Source: Notolepis coatsorum (taxonomy: Eukaryota; Chordata; Actinopteri; Aulopiformes; Paralepididae). Taken from it: a stretch of DNA of 64,000 nucleotides. The stretch covers positions 98,701,674 to 98,765,673 of the forward strand of contig OZ020598.1 of the NCBI GenBank assembly GCA_963971535.1, in the 5' to 3' direction. Under the pieces are notes generated by a model that saw only the letters and a list, made by a program, of their open reading frames with translations, was not told where the DNA came from and did no database searches. The translations under genes and the position numbers were made by a program. Shown in pieces: positions 42,074 to 53,193 of this stretch (within the stretch, counting starts at the first letter, position 1; each line of letters starts with the position of its first letter).

Positions 42074-42740
42074 CTATAGAGAACATTTCAATGGAAAATA
42101 AATCCTTTAATGGCTTGATGGATAAATTAACTTGTTTATTACATTAATTCAGTTCATAACAGAGAATGGCATGCCACAATATATTAAACAAAAATGATGA
42201 GAGCAATTCACAGCTCTATTTGGGGAGCAACTAGTCAAAATAAAAGCTGACACTATTTAAAAGATTATCACAAAGTTATTGAGGTATCTTCTCAGTCTCA
42301 AACTGTTATGGGTTATGGAATATTGTTATGAGTCTTGATTTAAGGTACCCCAAGGTCGACCGCTACAGGGAGAATCTGATAAACTAAGATTTCAGTGCAC
42401 ACACTCTAGAAAGATTCACGCTGTTCTTAATATATATCTGCTCTGCTATTCCACCAAAGAGTATTTTAGACACATTTCTTATAGAAGTCACTTTGGAGGT
42501 TAAAATAGAGACTCTGGATTCAAGTGAGGCCTCACCTTTCCCTGGAGGGGGGAAGGTGGGGAATCACAAATGAAACCATCCTTAATTTACACAGGTCTGA
42601 GAAGAGTGATTTAATCACTCTCACGTCCTTTGCCCCTGCAATTGTAAATACTCTGGGAACAGATTTTAGGCCTTGGGACAAACTAATTTAGCATTTGAAT
42701 AGTTCCCAGACTCCTACTAAAAGCTAGAAATAGCCTCTAA
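42074..42740. other. Intron spacer
   Basis: No frames or terminal repeats recognised. Confidence 0.35.
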
Positions 42741-43234
42741 AGGCGGTTAGGTGGTCGAGCGGAGATTGCGTTCGTCACCAGCCCCGGAGCTGTGAGCTTG
42801 GTTCGCCTGTTCGAATCCAGCTCACAGCTCCGGGGTTGTCACCAGCTTGGCTGGCCGTCTGCACTGATACAATTGGCTGTATCAGAGGGTGGGAGAAGCT
42901 GGCGGGGTGGGTCCGGGTCGTTGTAAACAGCGACTCCTACAGTTCGGTCGGGGCGCCTGCTAAGCGCGGATTGGACGTGAGGGGGATAGTGTGGTCCTCC
43001 CACACGCTACGCCCTCTCAATGAGAATCCGCGCTGCCAGGTGAAAAGAAGCAGTGATTGGCTGGACGTGTGTCGGAGGAAGCACGTGGTAGCCTCCACTC
43101 TCCCAAAATGATCTGACTGTGGGGGGTAAAGCGCAGCGACCAGGAAGGGACTGGGAATTGGCATACGACTAACATTGGGATGGGAGAAAATCGGAGGAAA
43201 ATGGAGGGGGAAAAAGACCAATAAAAAAAAGAAA
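42741..43234 (+). mobile_element. tRNA-derived SINE, diverged subfamily, 15-16 bp TSD
   Basis: Head AGGCGGTTAGGTGGTCGAGC with B box GTTCGAATCC; body CGACTCCTACAGTTCGGTC; tail ATGGGAGAAAATCGGAGGAA, AAATGG and an A run. TSD AGAAATAGCCTCTAA/AGAAATAGCCTCTGAA. The middle contains GTCGGAGGAAGCACGTGGTA, absent from the other copies, so it is another subfamily. Confidence 0.87.
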
Positions 43235-43468
43235 AGAAATAGCCTCTGAATAGATAGGGTTGTTTACTAAAGCCAGACCCCCACAATAGGTTGTGAGTTG
43301 GGCTACTCAACTGCCGGCTGTAAAAGATAAGAACTGTTTGAGTAAGAGCCATTCAGGGGTTCTAGAACAAAGGAGCCACCTGGTCTCTTCATGGTGTGGG
43401 ACAGGAAGGTTTTTAAATAAGCCCTAGTTACATTTAAACACAGAGGAACACCATTTGGTTTATAAATG

Positions 43469-44942
43469 TGTAACCACCACCAAAACCCTTTATTAATCCC
43501 GGAGGAAAACTAGTCTCAATAGTTATAAAATAGTGTATTGATTAACACTTTGATCGCCATGGTTCAAATTCATAATTTACCATCCCTAGCCAGCTCTATT
43601 TGTCTATGGAGAAGTTCCCCTTCTTTGCAGGGCTATAACTTTTTTAGTTAGTATAGAATACGTTAGAAAATAACGCTGGATCTTAACATATCTTCCTCGC
43701 GCCGTTGGACGATCAGCGTGGAGTAGACAGTTTTCGATTATGGGATGTTGATCCTGATGAACCATTTTCAGGTTGTATAATACTATATACGTCCAAATAA
43801 TGTTGTTTATTGAGTTAGGGCGAGCGATTGATTATCCAGTGTGTTGAGATGGAGTCCGGCTACCGATCGCGAGTGCCCGGACGGATTATGGATGAGCACT
43901 TCCTGTTTGGCGCGCCCCTCCCCCCTGCCGATCGGCCACCAGATGGCGCTCTCGAACCGTTACAGTTGAGTGGAGCTCACCAGTACATCTCATGTCTCCG
44001 GAGGAGAAATATGATTCCGATCACAGATTTTTGAATTATTGATATCAAAGACGAGTTACGGCGTCTTCGGCAGAATGAGCATGGCGAGGAATGACGTCTA
44101 AACACGTCATCGGCGATTAAAGTGTTAAGATAAGACTAAACCAGACACTTATCTACCATTGCAAAGTCTAATTAAGCCAGTAATATAGGTAAAATAGAAG
44201 ATTAAGGTGACAATATGTGTAATTTACTTAGAAAACTAAGATAACTTCCAAAATAAGACTATAGACTATTTATAATACAACAGTTTGTTATAAAACCAAC
44301 AAATAGGTCTATTTGGTATCTGGAAAGCCATAGAATTCAGGAAAGGACTTGAATTAACTGTCTCAGTCAATTAATAACTAAACTCTAATTCTTCAGTTAG
44401 TAAAATCAAATATTGTACCTTTAAAACGTTAAACTTTAGAAATATAACTCTTTCCCTTAAAATAGACAGGACTGCCCCTTTAAGAATCAAGATGGCCGCC
44501 GACCCTAATTCAAAATGGCCGCTATGAGCTTTAGCCAATCAGGCCGCAGAGATCCGCCCCCTGACGAACTAGGTCGACGTTCTCTCAGGGGCGGGGTTTA
44601 GCCTTTAAGAGAGGCTGCACCGAAAGAGACGGAAGGAAGCTCTTGAATCTTTTTCATGCACAGCCAAACGGGAAGAGGACTGCCTGAGACGTTTTTGCCA
44701 CGAGAACAAAGGATCCGTTGTCGCCCTGACAACAAAGACTCCACAACCGACGCTCCATTGAAGATTGTTACTTTTTAACTACTTTTGATTAGTCTGATAT
44801 TAGTGACTGGCGGCATAGTGCTTTGTTACACTAATATCATTGCGTTTTTCATTGATTGAACCAGATCATTCTTGTACTTTGAATAAACCAGATCTGGGAA
44901 ATAACCAACCTCTCATTTGATTCTTTTCTCCGTCGTGCTACA
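43469..44942 (+). repeat. Candidate solo LTR, interrupted by a MITE
   Basis: Starts TGTAACCACC and ends GTCGTGCTACA (TGTA...TACA). Within it, CCAATCA (44534) and GGGGCGGGG (44590) look like promoter boxes, and TGAATAAACCAG (44879) looks like a poly(A) signal shortly before the end. That is the U3-R-U5 layout of a retroviral-type LTR. No matching TSD is seen, so an alternative is a CpG-rich promoter. Without the MITE it is about 890 bp. Confidence 0.4.
43542..44128 (-). mobile_element. TTAA-ended MITE, family A, internally deleted
   Basis: TTAACACTTTGATCGCC to GGCGATTAAAGTGTTAA, 587 bp. About 370 bases that include the recurrent-frame block are missing after GCAGGGCTATAACTTTTT. TTAA borders intact. 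Confidence 0.85.
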
Positions 44943-45260
44943 GAGTTTTGGTAACAGACTTAGAGCTATAGAAACACAACGCAGCAAAGTAGATTCTTAC
45001 GATCAGAAAGCTCTAGTCATATTACGATATTATGCAAACCTGCTGGTTTGTAAAGCAGCCAGCCACCAGTTACTTTCTCCAGTTTTGGGAATACACCGTT
45101 GAGTGTATGACATAACTGTAAGAAAAACAGTAACACAAAACAGTTTGTTAAAAAAGCCAACTGTTCACAATTAATAATTCCTTCTGAAAGCTGCTGAGAT
45201 GAAAGCTCATTGTACTAGCATGTCAGTCTTACTTTGATGCATTAAAGCTTAATGTTAATG
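44943..45260. other. Intron spacer
   Basis: No gene or border recognised. Confidence 0.3.
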
Positions 45261-45761
45261 TTAACCCTCATGTTGTGTTAGGAATTGGCACCACTGCCCG
45301 TTGTTAGCGGGTCAATGTTGACCCGGGGTCTAACTCAGTCCTGACCACTAAAAAGAAAGGAGTATCACTCGATATAGTTAATTATTATTAAGATGAAAAT
45401 TATTTATAATTATTTTTATTTTATAATTTTTCTTATTTTTAAGATGAAAATGAGGTTGTTCAATCATAATATACTAAATGTGAAACCCATAGATAATGTT
45501 TTCTGACTATAATAGAACAATATTAGGATATAACTACTGAATTTTTTTTTAGTATATTTATTATTATTTTATTTATTTATATTTTGTATTTTTATAGTAT
45601 AGTTTTACCTTGCCGGGTCAAGAATGACCCTAACACCACAGTCATACCTTTTTTTCTGCAGATACCTTCAGAATTTTCAAAATGGTGAAACTACATGGTA
45701 GTTATTACATATTATAACCTTGAAACAGGTCGCTGGAGACCCTAACACCACTTAAAGGGTT
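45261..45761 (+). mobile_element. TTAA MITE, family C (TTAACCCTCATGTTGTG type)
   Basis: Begins TTAACCCTCATGTTGTGTTA with a GGGTCAATGTTGACCC palindrome; near the far end are GGGTCAAGAATGACCC and CCTAACACCACTTAAAGGGT. This type is common in fish genomes. The right border is degraded, so the end is approximate. Middle is AT-rich. Confidence 0.6.
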
Positions 45762-45989
45762 GGGCATAGGTCACCCAATATTTAAGATTCACTCATTATA
45801 TTTTCATCGTCATGCCAGTTTAAACTCAGAGGAGATGGCTCACTGCCAGAGTAGGTTTTTTCCAGTCAATTGCACTAAATAGTTGTCAGTCTTAGTTGCC
45901 ACATCTCAAATAGGAGTGGTGTAGGACTAATTAACAGAATTATTCATATGTTACGTACAACTACCCTAACTCATCCATAGCATGCTTAC

Positions 45990-46189
45990 CTCATTGTGTG
46001 TTGTGCTCTCGTCTAAATTAGTAGTCCTGCGGCCTAGCCCCGCCTGCAAGTGAACTTGTTGCTCTGGCCCTGTTGGAGTTTTTTCATATGCCTTTGGCAA
46101 CAGGTAGAACGTGACTTCCAGGGGTCTCTTGGCCGGAACAAGAGTCGCTGCAGGAAAACGCCTCTTCCCTTTTGCCTTGGTGAACATAC
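45990..46189 (-). CDS. G2E3-like N-terminal exon
   Basis: KAKGKRRFPAATLVPAKRPL, EVTFYLLPKAYEKTPTGPEQ, HLQAGLGRRTTNLDESTTHN, from CTTTCCAG to GTAAGCAT. (EV.FYLLPK.....PTG.E...L.AGLGR.T......HNE) is characteristic of the fish G2E3-type family. Phase 1 start joins the exon at 47956. Confidence 0.72.
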
Positions 46190-46451
46190 CTGGAAAGGAT
46201 CTGTGGAAAATAATAAATAAATAAAGAAGTATGTGTAGAGAACATCAAATATCACAATATTTTGTACCTAATACCTTCATAAAGATATTACGACGAGATT
46301 GTAGTGTAGACTATTGGTGCTTTCACAAAATATTTACACAATGAGATGTTTGATGAAAAATCATCAGTAATGTGGATATAATGCCTATGAGGGTAAAGGA
46401 AAATAATAGAACAGCTAGAACAGTCTGATGAGTTCAGAAATTAGATAATTT

Positions 46452-46929
46452 GGGCGGCTACGTGGTGCAGTGGGCAAGGCGCTCACCACGAAGACTGGAG
46501 ACGCTGGGTTCGCCTGTTCGAGCCCAGCGCTCCACATTGCTTTCAGTTTAGCTGGTCGTCCGTACTAATACACATTGGCAGTATTAGGGGGTGGGAAACT
46601 GATGGGTGGGGATCGGGCATTGTGGACAGCGACTCCTACAGGTCGGTTGGTGCGCCTGCGCAGTAGAATCAGGAAGCGATGGGGGCGGCGCCCCTCCAAA
46701 GCGCAGACCCCTGACGCTGAAAGATTGCGCCGCGCAGGTGAAAAGATGCGACTGCTGTTACCTCGAGTATCGGAGGGGACTCGTGCTATGTATGACTTAG
46801 TCCACATTGCAGCCGGCTTGTGGGAGGCAAGAAACAGCGTTCGAGACAGGGGAGGGTTGAATTGGATGATATGAAATTGGGATGGGAGAAAAATAGAAAA
46901 TGGGAGAAAAAGTGGATACAAAAAAAAAA
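46452..46929 (+). mobile_element. tRNA-derived SINE with 11-bp TSD
   Basis: GGGCGGCTACGTGGTGCAGT head, TTCGAGCCC B box, full body and ATGGGAGAAAAATAGAAAAT tail with A run. TSD TTAGATAATTT/TTACATAATTT. Matches the copies at 8802, 20004 and 20614. Confidence 0.9.
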
Positions 46930-46940
46930 TTACATAATTT

Positions 46941-47955
46941 AACTGTAATGCAACCTTTAAAACTTGGAAAAGACACGTATTATTATTACTACAATATCTA
47001 GACTCAAATCAAGATGTCGATAAATAGATATATTGCCCAGCCTTAGATAAAATGTGATATACATAAATATATATAATTACTAATACTATATCAGTTTTTA
47101 TCTGATCTGTGAGGGCTGTGTGTGTGGGTCATGAGCAGATAACAGGGACTCTTAGTTATCCATGAAATGGACAACCACTAGACTGCTTACGCAGATATTT
47201 TAGGAGGGGAAAAATTAAACAACAGAAAACAACCTTTACAGGTGTAAATCTCAAAGTGAGTAATTAAGAAAATAAATCAAGTCCCAAAAAACAGGACTAC
47301 TCTCAATAAAGAGGTATAGCCACAAGGACACCTCCTAATAAAGGAGTTTATATTGGAAAAAGTAAAACAATAAACCTCCACTAAGGGAGTTTATGTGTAG
47401 AATCATGTGAGTAGCCTAAAATAAGAATGACTACCATAAAGCTCAATTCTGAATCAGAGATCAGACTACACTTCAATATAATGAGCGTGACCAAAAGGAC
47501 AGCCAACACTAGGAAAATGAAAAAGCAGTTGACACTGCAATCTCCAAACTTAAATAGACTCCACATGGCCATAGGCACAGCTGCACTGCATCAGGTGCAA
47601 TCAAGCCCACACACCTGCCGACCCATGAGGCAATTAACCACAGGGAACAGGAATTGACAGCTATCCCTCACAGAGGTGAAATAAAGCAAAAATAGACCGC
47701 TGTCCCTCACAGAAAGGTGAAATAAGGCAAAAACCATGACAGATCAAGTTACTGTACATAATCTAATTATGAAACTTGTCATTTCCATTGTTAGAGAACT
47801 TGAAGGTCTTGGTGGCTGATGGTCTGGCCTCTGTTCCCTGTAGGATTGTTTCCAAAAACAATCAGTAAACACAGCCTGTAATTGTTAAGTTAACAAAATA
47901 ATCTATGTGCACATAATTATAAGTGTAGTTTTAACACTTAACCTTATTTCCTGAC
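46941..47955. other. Intron with short duplications
   Basis: Includes two tandem copies of a 39-base TCCCTCACAGAnnGGTGAAA unit (47660-47740). Otherwise AT-rich, no gene. Confidence 0.4.
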
Positions 47956-48067
47956 CGGGGCAAGGGACACTGCCACTAGCAGCACTAGCTGCACCCCCTC
48001 CTCTTTCAGATGGGCTTATTAAGGACATCAAACGCCTTACTGAGCGCAGAATCTCAGCATTACTATC
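47956..48067 (-). CDS. G2E3-like 5'-most exon found
   Basis: DSNAEILRSVRRLMSLISPS, ERGGGAASAASGSVPCPG from GTTAACAG to a GTCAGG donor (a weak donor). Low complexity and assigned by phase and position. The start codon exon was not found upstream in this window. Confidence 0.5.
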
Positions 48068-48173
48068 CTGTTAACACAAATATGGCACAGAAAAACATCA
48101 CACGCTGAATTGAAATATTACTGAACTATTATGAATTAACTGAATTACTTTACTGAACTAACATTAACACTTT

Positions 48174-48494
48174 CAGTGCCACCAGGGGGTGCACGACTTA
48201 GTGCTTGAATGCCACCATCGGCGCCAATGTTAATGTTAATATCGCCTAATCTATGTTTTAAATTATGGCTATGTGTCTAATCTGCCCGTCGCTTATCAAA
48301 GAATAATTTTCCAGTCAGTGTTGTCAAGGCAGATTGGTTTTTTATCGCTTCATTTCCATTTGAGAGCATTTTGAAAAGCACCCGTTTTTAGGTGAAAAAC
48401 AGCCCATTCTGTGATAATCGCCTTTTACTGGAATATTCCAGAACGTTGATATTTGTCGGCCTATTTATGAATAGTTTTCAAATAAACGCTAGAC
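48174..48494 (-). mobile_element. Family B MITE fragment
   Basis: Starts TTAACACTTTCAGTGCC and matches the terminal 320 bases of the 19145-20577 copy inverted, ending inside AATAAACGCTAGA. The rest is missing. Confidence 0.75.
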
Positions 48495-48875
48495 TCCACT
48501 TGCACAACCTGAAAGTAGGCACTTCCGGCTGACTTCCGGTTGCGAATGGTACTTCCTGTCCCATCCAAATACATTGGTTTTAGCTACTTTTCTCCCGTTA
48601 TTTAAACAACTTTGTCGTCACAGAGAGGCAATGAAACGTTTGTATTATTATAGTATAGAATGTATTTAATAAGCAAATGTTTGTCAGCAGGGTTTTTGGG
48701 CTGCATTTCATGTAAAAACATTCACTGTTAGTTTACTTGCTCACGCTAATTAAGGCTAATGCTGGCTAACAGAAGCTAGCGCAAGAAACGACGCCGCAAA
48801 GTATTGTTTATAGTGCATTTCTTGCCACCTTATAGCATTTGGACATTTGTATGACAGTCTATAATGCTCCCGTGA
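48495..48875. other. Unassigned spacer
   Basis: No gene; includes TTAGGCTAATGCTGGCTAAC-type words shared with the palindrome to the right. Confidence 0.3.
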
Positions 48876-49370
48876 GGTTTTTCCGGACGTTTTGGTAATA
48901 ATTTTCACTATAAAATCATAGTTCTAAATGACAGGAAGTTGATGAAAACTGGCCGGTATAGCTTTGAGCTAACGATCTTTTCCATTCTAAACGTAACGTT
49001 AGTTGTTCAAAACATTACCTGTCTATATAATTTGTTCCTCAACGTTATATAGACAGGTAATGTTTTGTAAACTAATTGCAGCCTGCTACAGTTAGAAGCT
49101 AACGTTAGCCAGCAAGCTGCAGCCTGCTACAGTTAGAAGCTAACGTTAGCCAGCAAGCTGCAGCCTGCTACAGTTAGAAGCTAACGTTAGCCAGCAAGCT
49201 TCTAAACGTAATGTTAGTTGTTAAAAACATTACCCGTCTATATAATTTGTTCCTCAACATTAGCTCCTAACTGTATCAGGCTGCAGCTTGCTGGCTAACG
49301 TTAGCTTCTTCCTGTCATTTAGAAATATGATTTTATAGTGAAAATCATTACCAAAACGTCCGGAAAAACC
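48876..49370. repeat. Palindromic block with 41-bp triplication
   Basis: The 63 bases at 48876-48938 (GTTTTTCCGGACGTTTTGG on) return inverted at 49308-49370. Between them are three near-identical 41-bp units (GCAGCCTGCTACAGTTAGAA..., 49079-49201) and an inner inverted pair around TATATAGACAGGTAATGTTT. A foldback-type structure without coding content. Confidence 0.85.
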
Positions 49371-49464
49371 TTTACATTACATTAACATTTACACGGTCTT
49401 TGGCCCTTTGAGGGCAACCATAATGCTGATGTGGCCCTCTGTGAAAATGAGTTTGACACCCCTG
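49371..49464 (-). mobile_element. hAT terminal fragment
   Basis: Ends GAGTTTGACACCCCTG, the complement of CAGGGGTGTCAAACTC, with GGCCCTCTGTGAAAATGA just inside. This is a very common fish and mammal hAT end. Only this end is seen. Confidence 0.6.
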
Positions 49465-49465
49465 C

Positions 49466-50313
49466 TTTATAGTATTGCTATCTGTCCATTCTCATTGTCA
49501 ATTGAGTTCATAAACCGTCCCTTCAAAATGGCTTAAAGGGGAAAAAAATGCATCAATAGGTTCTCATTTTATAGCGCCGTGAATATAAGCTTTATAGCGG
49601 ATTTGGTCTCGTATATTTTCTGGACAGCTAAATAAATGGCTAATAGCTGCTAACGTTATATCCAATGGCATTTCCGTTTTACAGATGCTAAAGAAATAAC
49701 TCAAACTGCATATGATCGGGACTGTCCCAAAGTATGTATGCATGAAAGGGGGGGGACGGGGGACGTCGTTTATTATTATTGATTACCAATAACAGTGTTC
49801 GTCTAACTAGCCACATTCGCCTGGATGGCTATCAGAATGGTGTCCGATCGGGCTGTAATTTACGTGAAGGGGATCTTACCGTGGTCGGGGCTGACCCCCC
49901 GAGCATTTTCCCGTTATCGATCGCCATCTGGTAGATCGATATGTCCATTGGCTGATGATAAATCCCCTTATTGCATGGTGAAATCTGTGATCCGAAACGT
50001 ATCCCGTGCAACAGACAATAGCTATCGCTTCAGATGAGTAGAAAACTACATTAGAGATCCAAAAAAAAAAAGACAACTTCTGCCACAGGGAACACTCTAT
50101 TATCGCGATAGCGCCCCTAAGAGGATCTGGCCGGTATTGCACCTTCTCGAATTCACAGACTAGGGTAGATCTGCAGTGCCGGTCGGCGACCTTGAACAGG
50201 TTATTAAAATGGAATAAAAGCAATAACAACTTGCCACGTATTTATACGTGATTCTGTCCACAACGCATGGATTCGAAACACGTATAATTCGTGCTTCGTC
50301 CCCAATGTGTTAA
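49466..50313 (-). mobile_element. TTAA-ended repeat, family D, left copy
   Basis: The inner end reads, inverted, TTAACACATTGGGGACGAAG. The body includes TGCAATACCGGCCAGATC (complement) and the far end TTTATAGTATTGCTATCTGT. An inverted second copy lies at 51197-51907. Minor open frames in it differ between copies. Confidence 0.6.
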
Positions 50314-50806
50314 GGATTGTACTAGTTTTATCCATTCTGATTGACAAGCTAAAAGCAATTGGTTTTGATAGTTTATCAGTGAGCTGGATGCAATCCTATC
50401 TGGAGGGGAGAGAACAGATGGTGGAGGTAAACAGTACTCTACCCCCCCCCCCCCCCCTCACAGTGTGCTGTGGTGTTCCACAAGGAAGCATACTAGGACC
50501 GCTACTGTTCCTAATTTATGCAAATGACATGCCGTCAGCTTGTGACTGCAACTTGTTCTTGTTCGCGGACGACTCAGCCCTGCTGGTCTCTGACAAGAAC
50601 AAGTTTACAGGTTGAAAAAACCCTCAGCTCTGAACTCGGCAGAATCTGCACCTGGCTCGCTGATAACAAACTATCATTACACCTGGGTAAAACAGAGTCC
50701 ATTCTCTTCGGATCAAATAACAAACTCAGCAATTCCGACGGCTTCTCAGTTACAGTGGGTGACAATATTGTCACAAGGAAAGAAGAAATTACATACCTAG
50801 GTTCCA
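50314..50806 (+). pseudogene. LINE RT fragment (FADD-type)
   Basis: SVSWMQSYLEGREQMVEVNS, then GVPQGSILGPLLFLIYANDM and LFLFADDSALLVSDKN, then after a frameshift LSSELGRICTWLADNKLSLH and LGKTESILFGS. These are RT motifs 4-6 of a non-LTR element. FADD is the catalytic box. A C run at 50444-50457 disturbs the frame. Truncated at both ends. Confidence 0.85.
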
Positions 50807-51196
50807 TGTCGTATATTTGGGTTAGCACTCTGCTCTTCTCTCGCTACGTGTCTGGTTAGACCACCGGTCTGGTGCGTGTGTATTGTGCAGAAGAATCGGA
50901 GTCCACACACGAGCAAGTTGGAGTGGTATTCTATTGAGCTTTTAAGATTTCCTGATGGTGGTCGTCTTAACGCTCTCTGAAATATCATAATACACACTCT
51001 TTCTCTGGATGGTTTCCAGTGTTACAAAATCATTATTTCAGCTGGTTGGTCTTTGTTGGCATTAGCATAGCAGTAGTCATCTTGGCATGGAGGAGCGGAG
51101 GGCCTTCATCACCATTCAATTCTGGTTCTCGTCTTCCTCTCGTTTCGTCTGCATTGTGTGTGTCCTGTCTCCTCCTCTCCTCCCGGGAGCAGGCAT
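50807..51196. other. Unassigned block between inverted repeats
   Basis: Starts TGTCGTATATTTGGG, and TGTTACA occurs at about 51020, so an LTR is conceivable, but no TSD fits. No gene recognised. Confidence 0.25.
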
Positions 51197-51907
51197 TTAA
51201 CACTGTGGACCGTCCACGAGTTAACTTGTGATTCGATTCCACCCGTTGAGGACCGAGTTGTTATTGTTTTATTCCATATTTATAACGCTATTAACGTCCG
51301 CGATCGACATGCAGGACCTACCCACATATTTTATTTTCGAAACATGCAATACCGGCCAGATCCGCTTAGGGGCACCATCGCTCCACTGCAGTATCATTGA
51401 GGGCGATTGAAAAAAATATTCTTTTCACTGTCTGTGGGCGGATCATATGAGCCTCGGTTCCAACCGAACACCCACATGGCCTGACGGTAGGATACTATTC
51501 CCCCAAATTACAGCTGGATTGGACATTGTTTTAAAACCTAACGTGATCGATCACTGACATTGGCTACTTGAACGCACACTGTATTGCTAATCAATAATAC
51601 TAATCGGCGTTCCCCGCCGCCCCCATTTCATCCATAGATGCTCTGTAATAGTCCGGATGCTACGCAGTTTGTTTTATTTCATTCGTATATATACAGCAGA
51701 AATGGCGTTTGATATAACGGCGCCAACGTTTAGCCTATTATCTAGCTCCCGGGAAAAAAGACGAGACGAAAAGTGCGATAAACCTTATATTCACGACGCT
51801 ATAAAATGACAACCAACCGATGGATTTTTATTTTCTTTAAGCCATTATGAAGGCACGGTTTATGCACTCAAGTGACAATGAGAATGGACAGATAGCAATA
51901 CTATAAA
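51197..51907 (+). mobile_element. TTAA-ended repeat, family D, right copy
   Basis: Starts TTAACACTGTGGACC and includes GCAATACCGGCCAGATCC and, near its end, GAATGGACAGATAGCAATAC. Inverted relative to the left copy, about 75-80 percent similar by eye, with unmatched stretches in the middle. Confidence 0.6.
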
Positions 51908-51975
51908 TTATATATATAGCTGTTAGAAAGTACATCGGTTTGTAAACAAACCTGTCCTCTGGCCTATAAATCCTA

Positions 51976-52921
51976 TTGATCGCCATGGTTCAAATTCATA
52001 ATTTACCATCCCTAGCCAGCTCTATTTGTCTATGGAGAAGTTCCCCTTCTTTGCAGGGCTATAACTTTTAAAATTCTATTGCTAAATTGCCATTATTATG
52101 GCCCATTCAATGTCCTATATCCATTGTTCAGGGTGTAGCAACGATATACTTTTTCATTCACATATTCATACTAAAATATGGTCTAAAGTATAAGTATTAT
52201 CGTTTTCTGCAGCTTTCTTCAGAACGTGATTTATAGACCCAAATGCATTATATGCATGATGAAATACAGTTTGATAGCGATCTGTGCCAGATAATAAATT
52301 TCAACTGGAGGTACTTCTAGAAGTTACTACGTATCATCTGATGATGACCGGATGGGCGGGGGGTCGTTTATAATTCCGTGGGCAGCGTTAGATGATTCAT
52401 CCAGTTTGGGTCATATGATCATCATAGCAGTTTATATGGAACATGTTAGAATATAATGCTGCAACTCACCGTGGCTTCCTCGTGCCGCTGGCAGATGAGC
52501 GTGGAACAGAATTGTTTCTATTATGGGATGGAGAAATGCCCGATCCATTTCCAGGTTGTATAATAGTATATACGTCCAAATCATGTTGTTTTTTCGAGTT
52601 ATTTGCACCGATCGATGTTCACTGTGTCAAGACGGAGTCTCTCTAACGATAGCGAGTGCCCGGACGACATATGGATGAGCACGTCCGGTTCGACGAGTCA
52701 TTTCCTGTTGGCGATCTGCCGATCGGCCACCAGATGGCGCTCTTGAACCGCTAGAGAGTTGAGTGGAGCTTTGCAGTATATCTCAGGGCCCCGGAGGGGA
52801 AATATGATTTCGATCACAGATTTTTGAAATATTGATATCAAAGACGAGTTACGGTGTCTTCGGCAGAATGAGCATGGCTAGGAATGACGTCTAAACACGT
52901 CATCGGCGATTAAAGTGTTAA
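51976..52921 (-). mobile_element. TTAA-ended MITE, family A
   Basis: Right border GGCGATTAAAGTGTTAA is intact; the left lacks the TTAACACTT and begins TGATCGCCATGG. Otherwise colinear with 38900-39855. Inserted in a Gypsy RT gene at TTAA. Confidence 0.82.
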
Positions 52922-53193
52922 TATTCTCATTCAGATCTTTGGGATCAAGGCAGACTCGTAAGGCATTTGTGGGTTTTTTTCTTAACACGTGTTATGGAAT
53001 TCACCCAGTCTGTGGGCTCCTCCACTCGCTCAATCACACCCATTTGTGTCATTCTGTCCAGCTCTTTTTTCAAGCCAACTCTGAGAGGTGCTGGCACTCT
53101 TCGTGGGGCATGCACTACAGGCTTAGCATCATCTTTGAGCTTGATCTTGTAAGTGAAAGGTAATAGGCGAGTCAATATATGGTTTAACCCCAA
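52922..53193 (-). pseudogene. Gypsy reverse transcriptase N-terminal fragment
   Basis: The minus strand reads PFTYKIKLKDDAKPVVHAPR, RVPAPLRVGLKKELDRMTQM, GVIERVEEPTDWVNSI, then LDPKDLNEN, the conserved opening of Ty3/Gypsy RT. It runs into the family A MITE. It is a different lineage from the Gypsy at 12355-16112. Confidence 0.8.

Noticed and set aside
50808..51025. Solo LTR from TGTCGT to GTTACA
   Set aside because: Flanks show no target-site duplication and no promoter or poly(A) signals in order.
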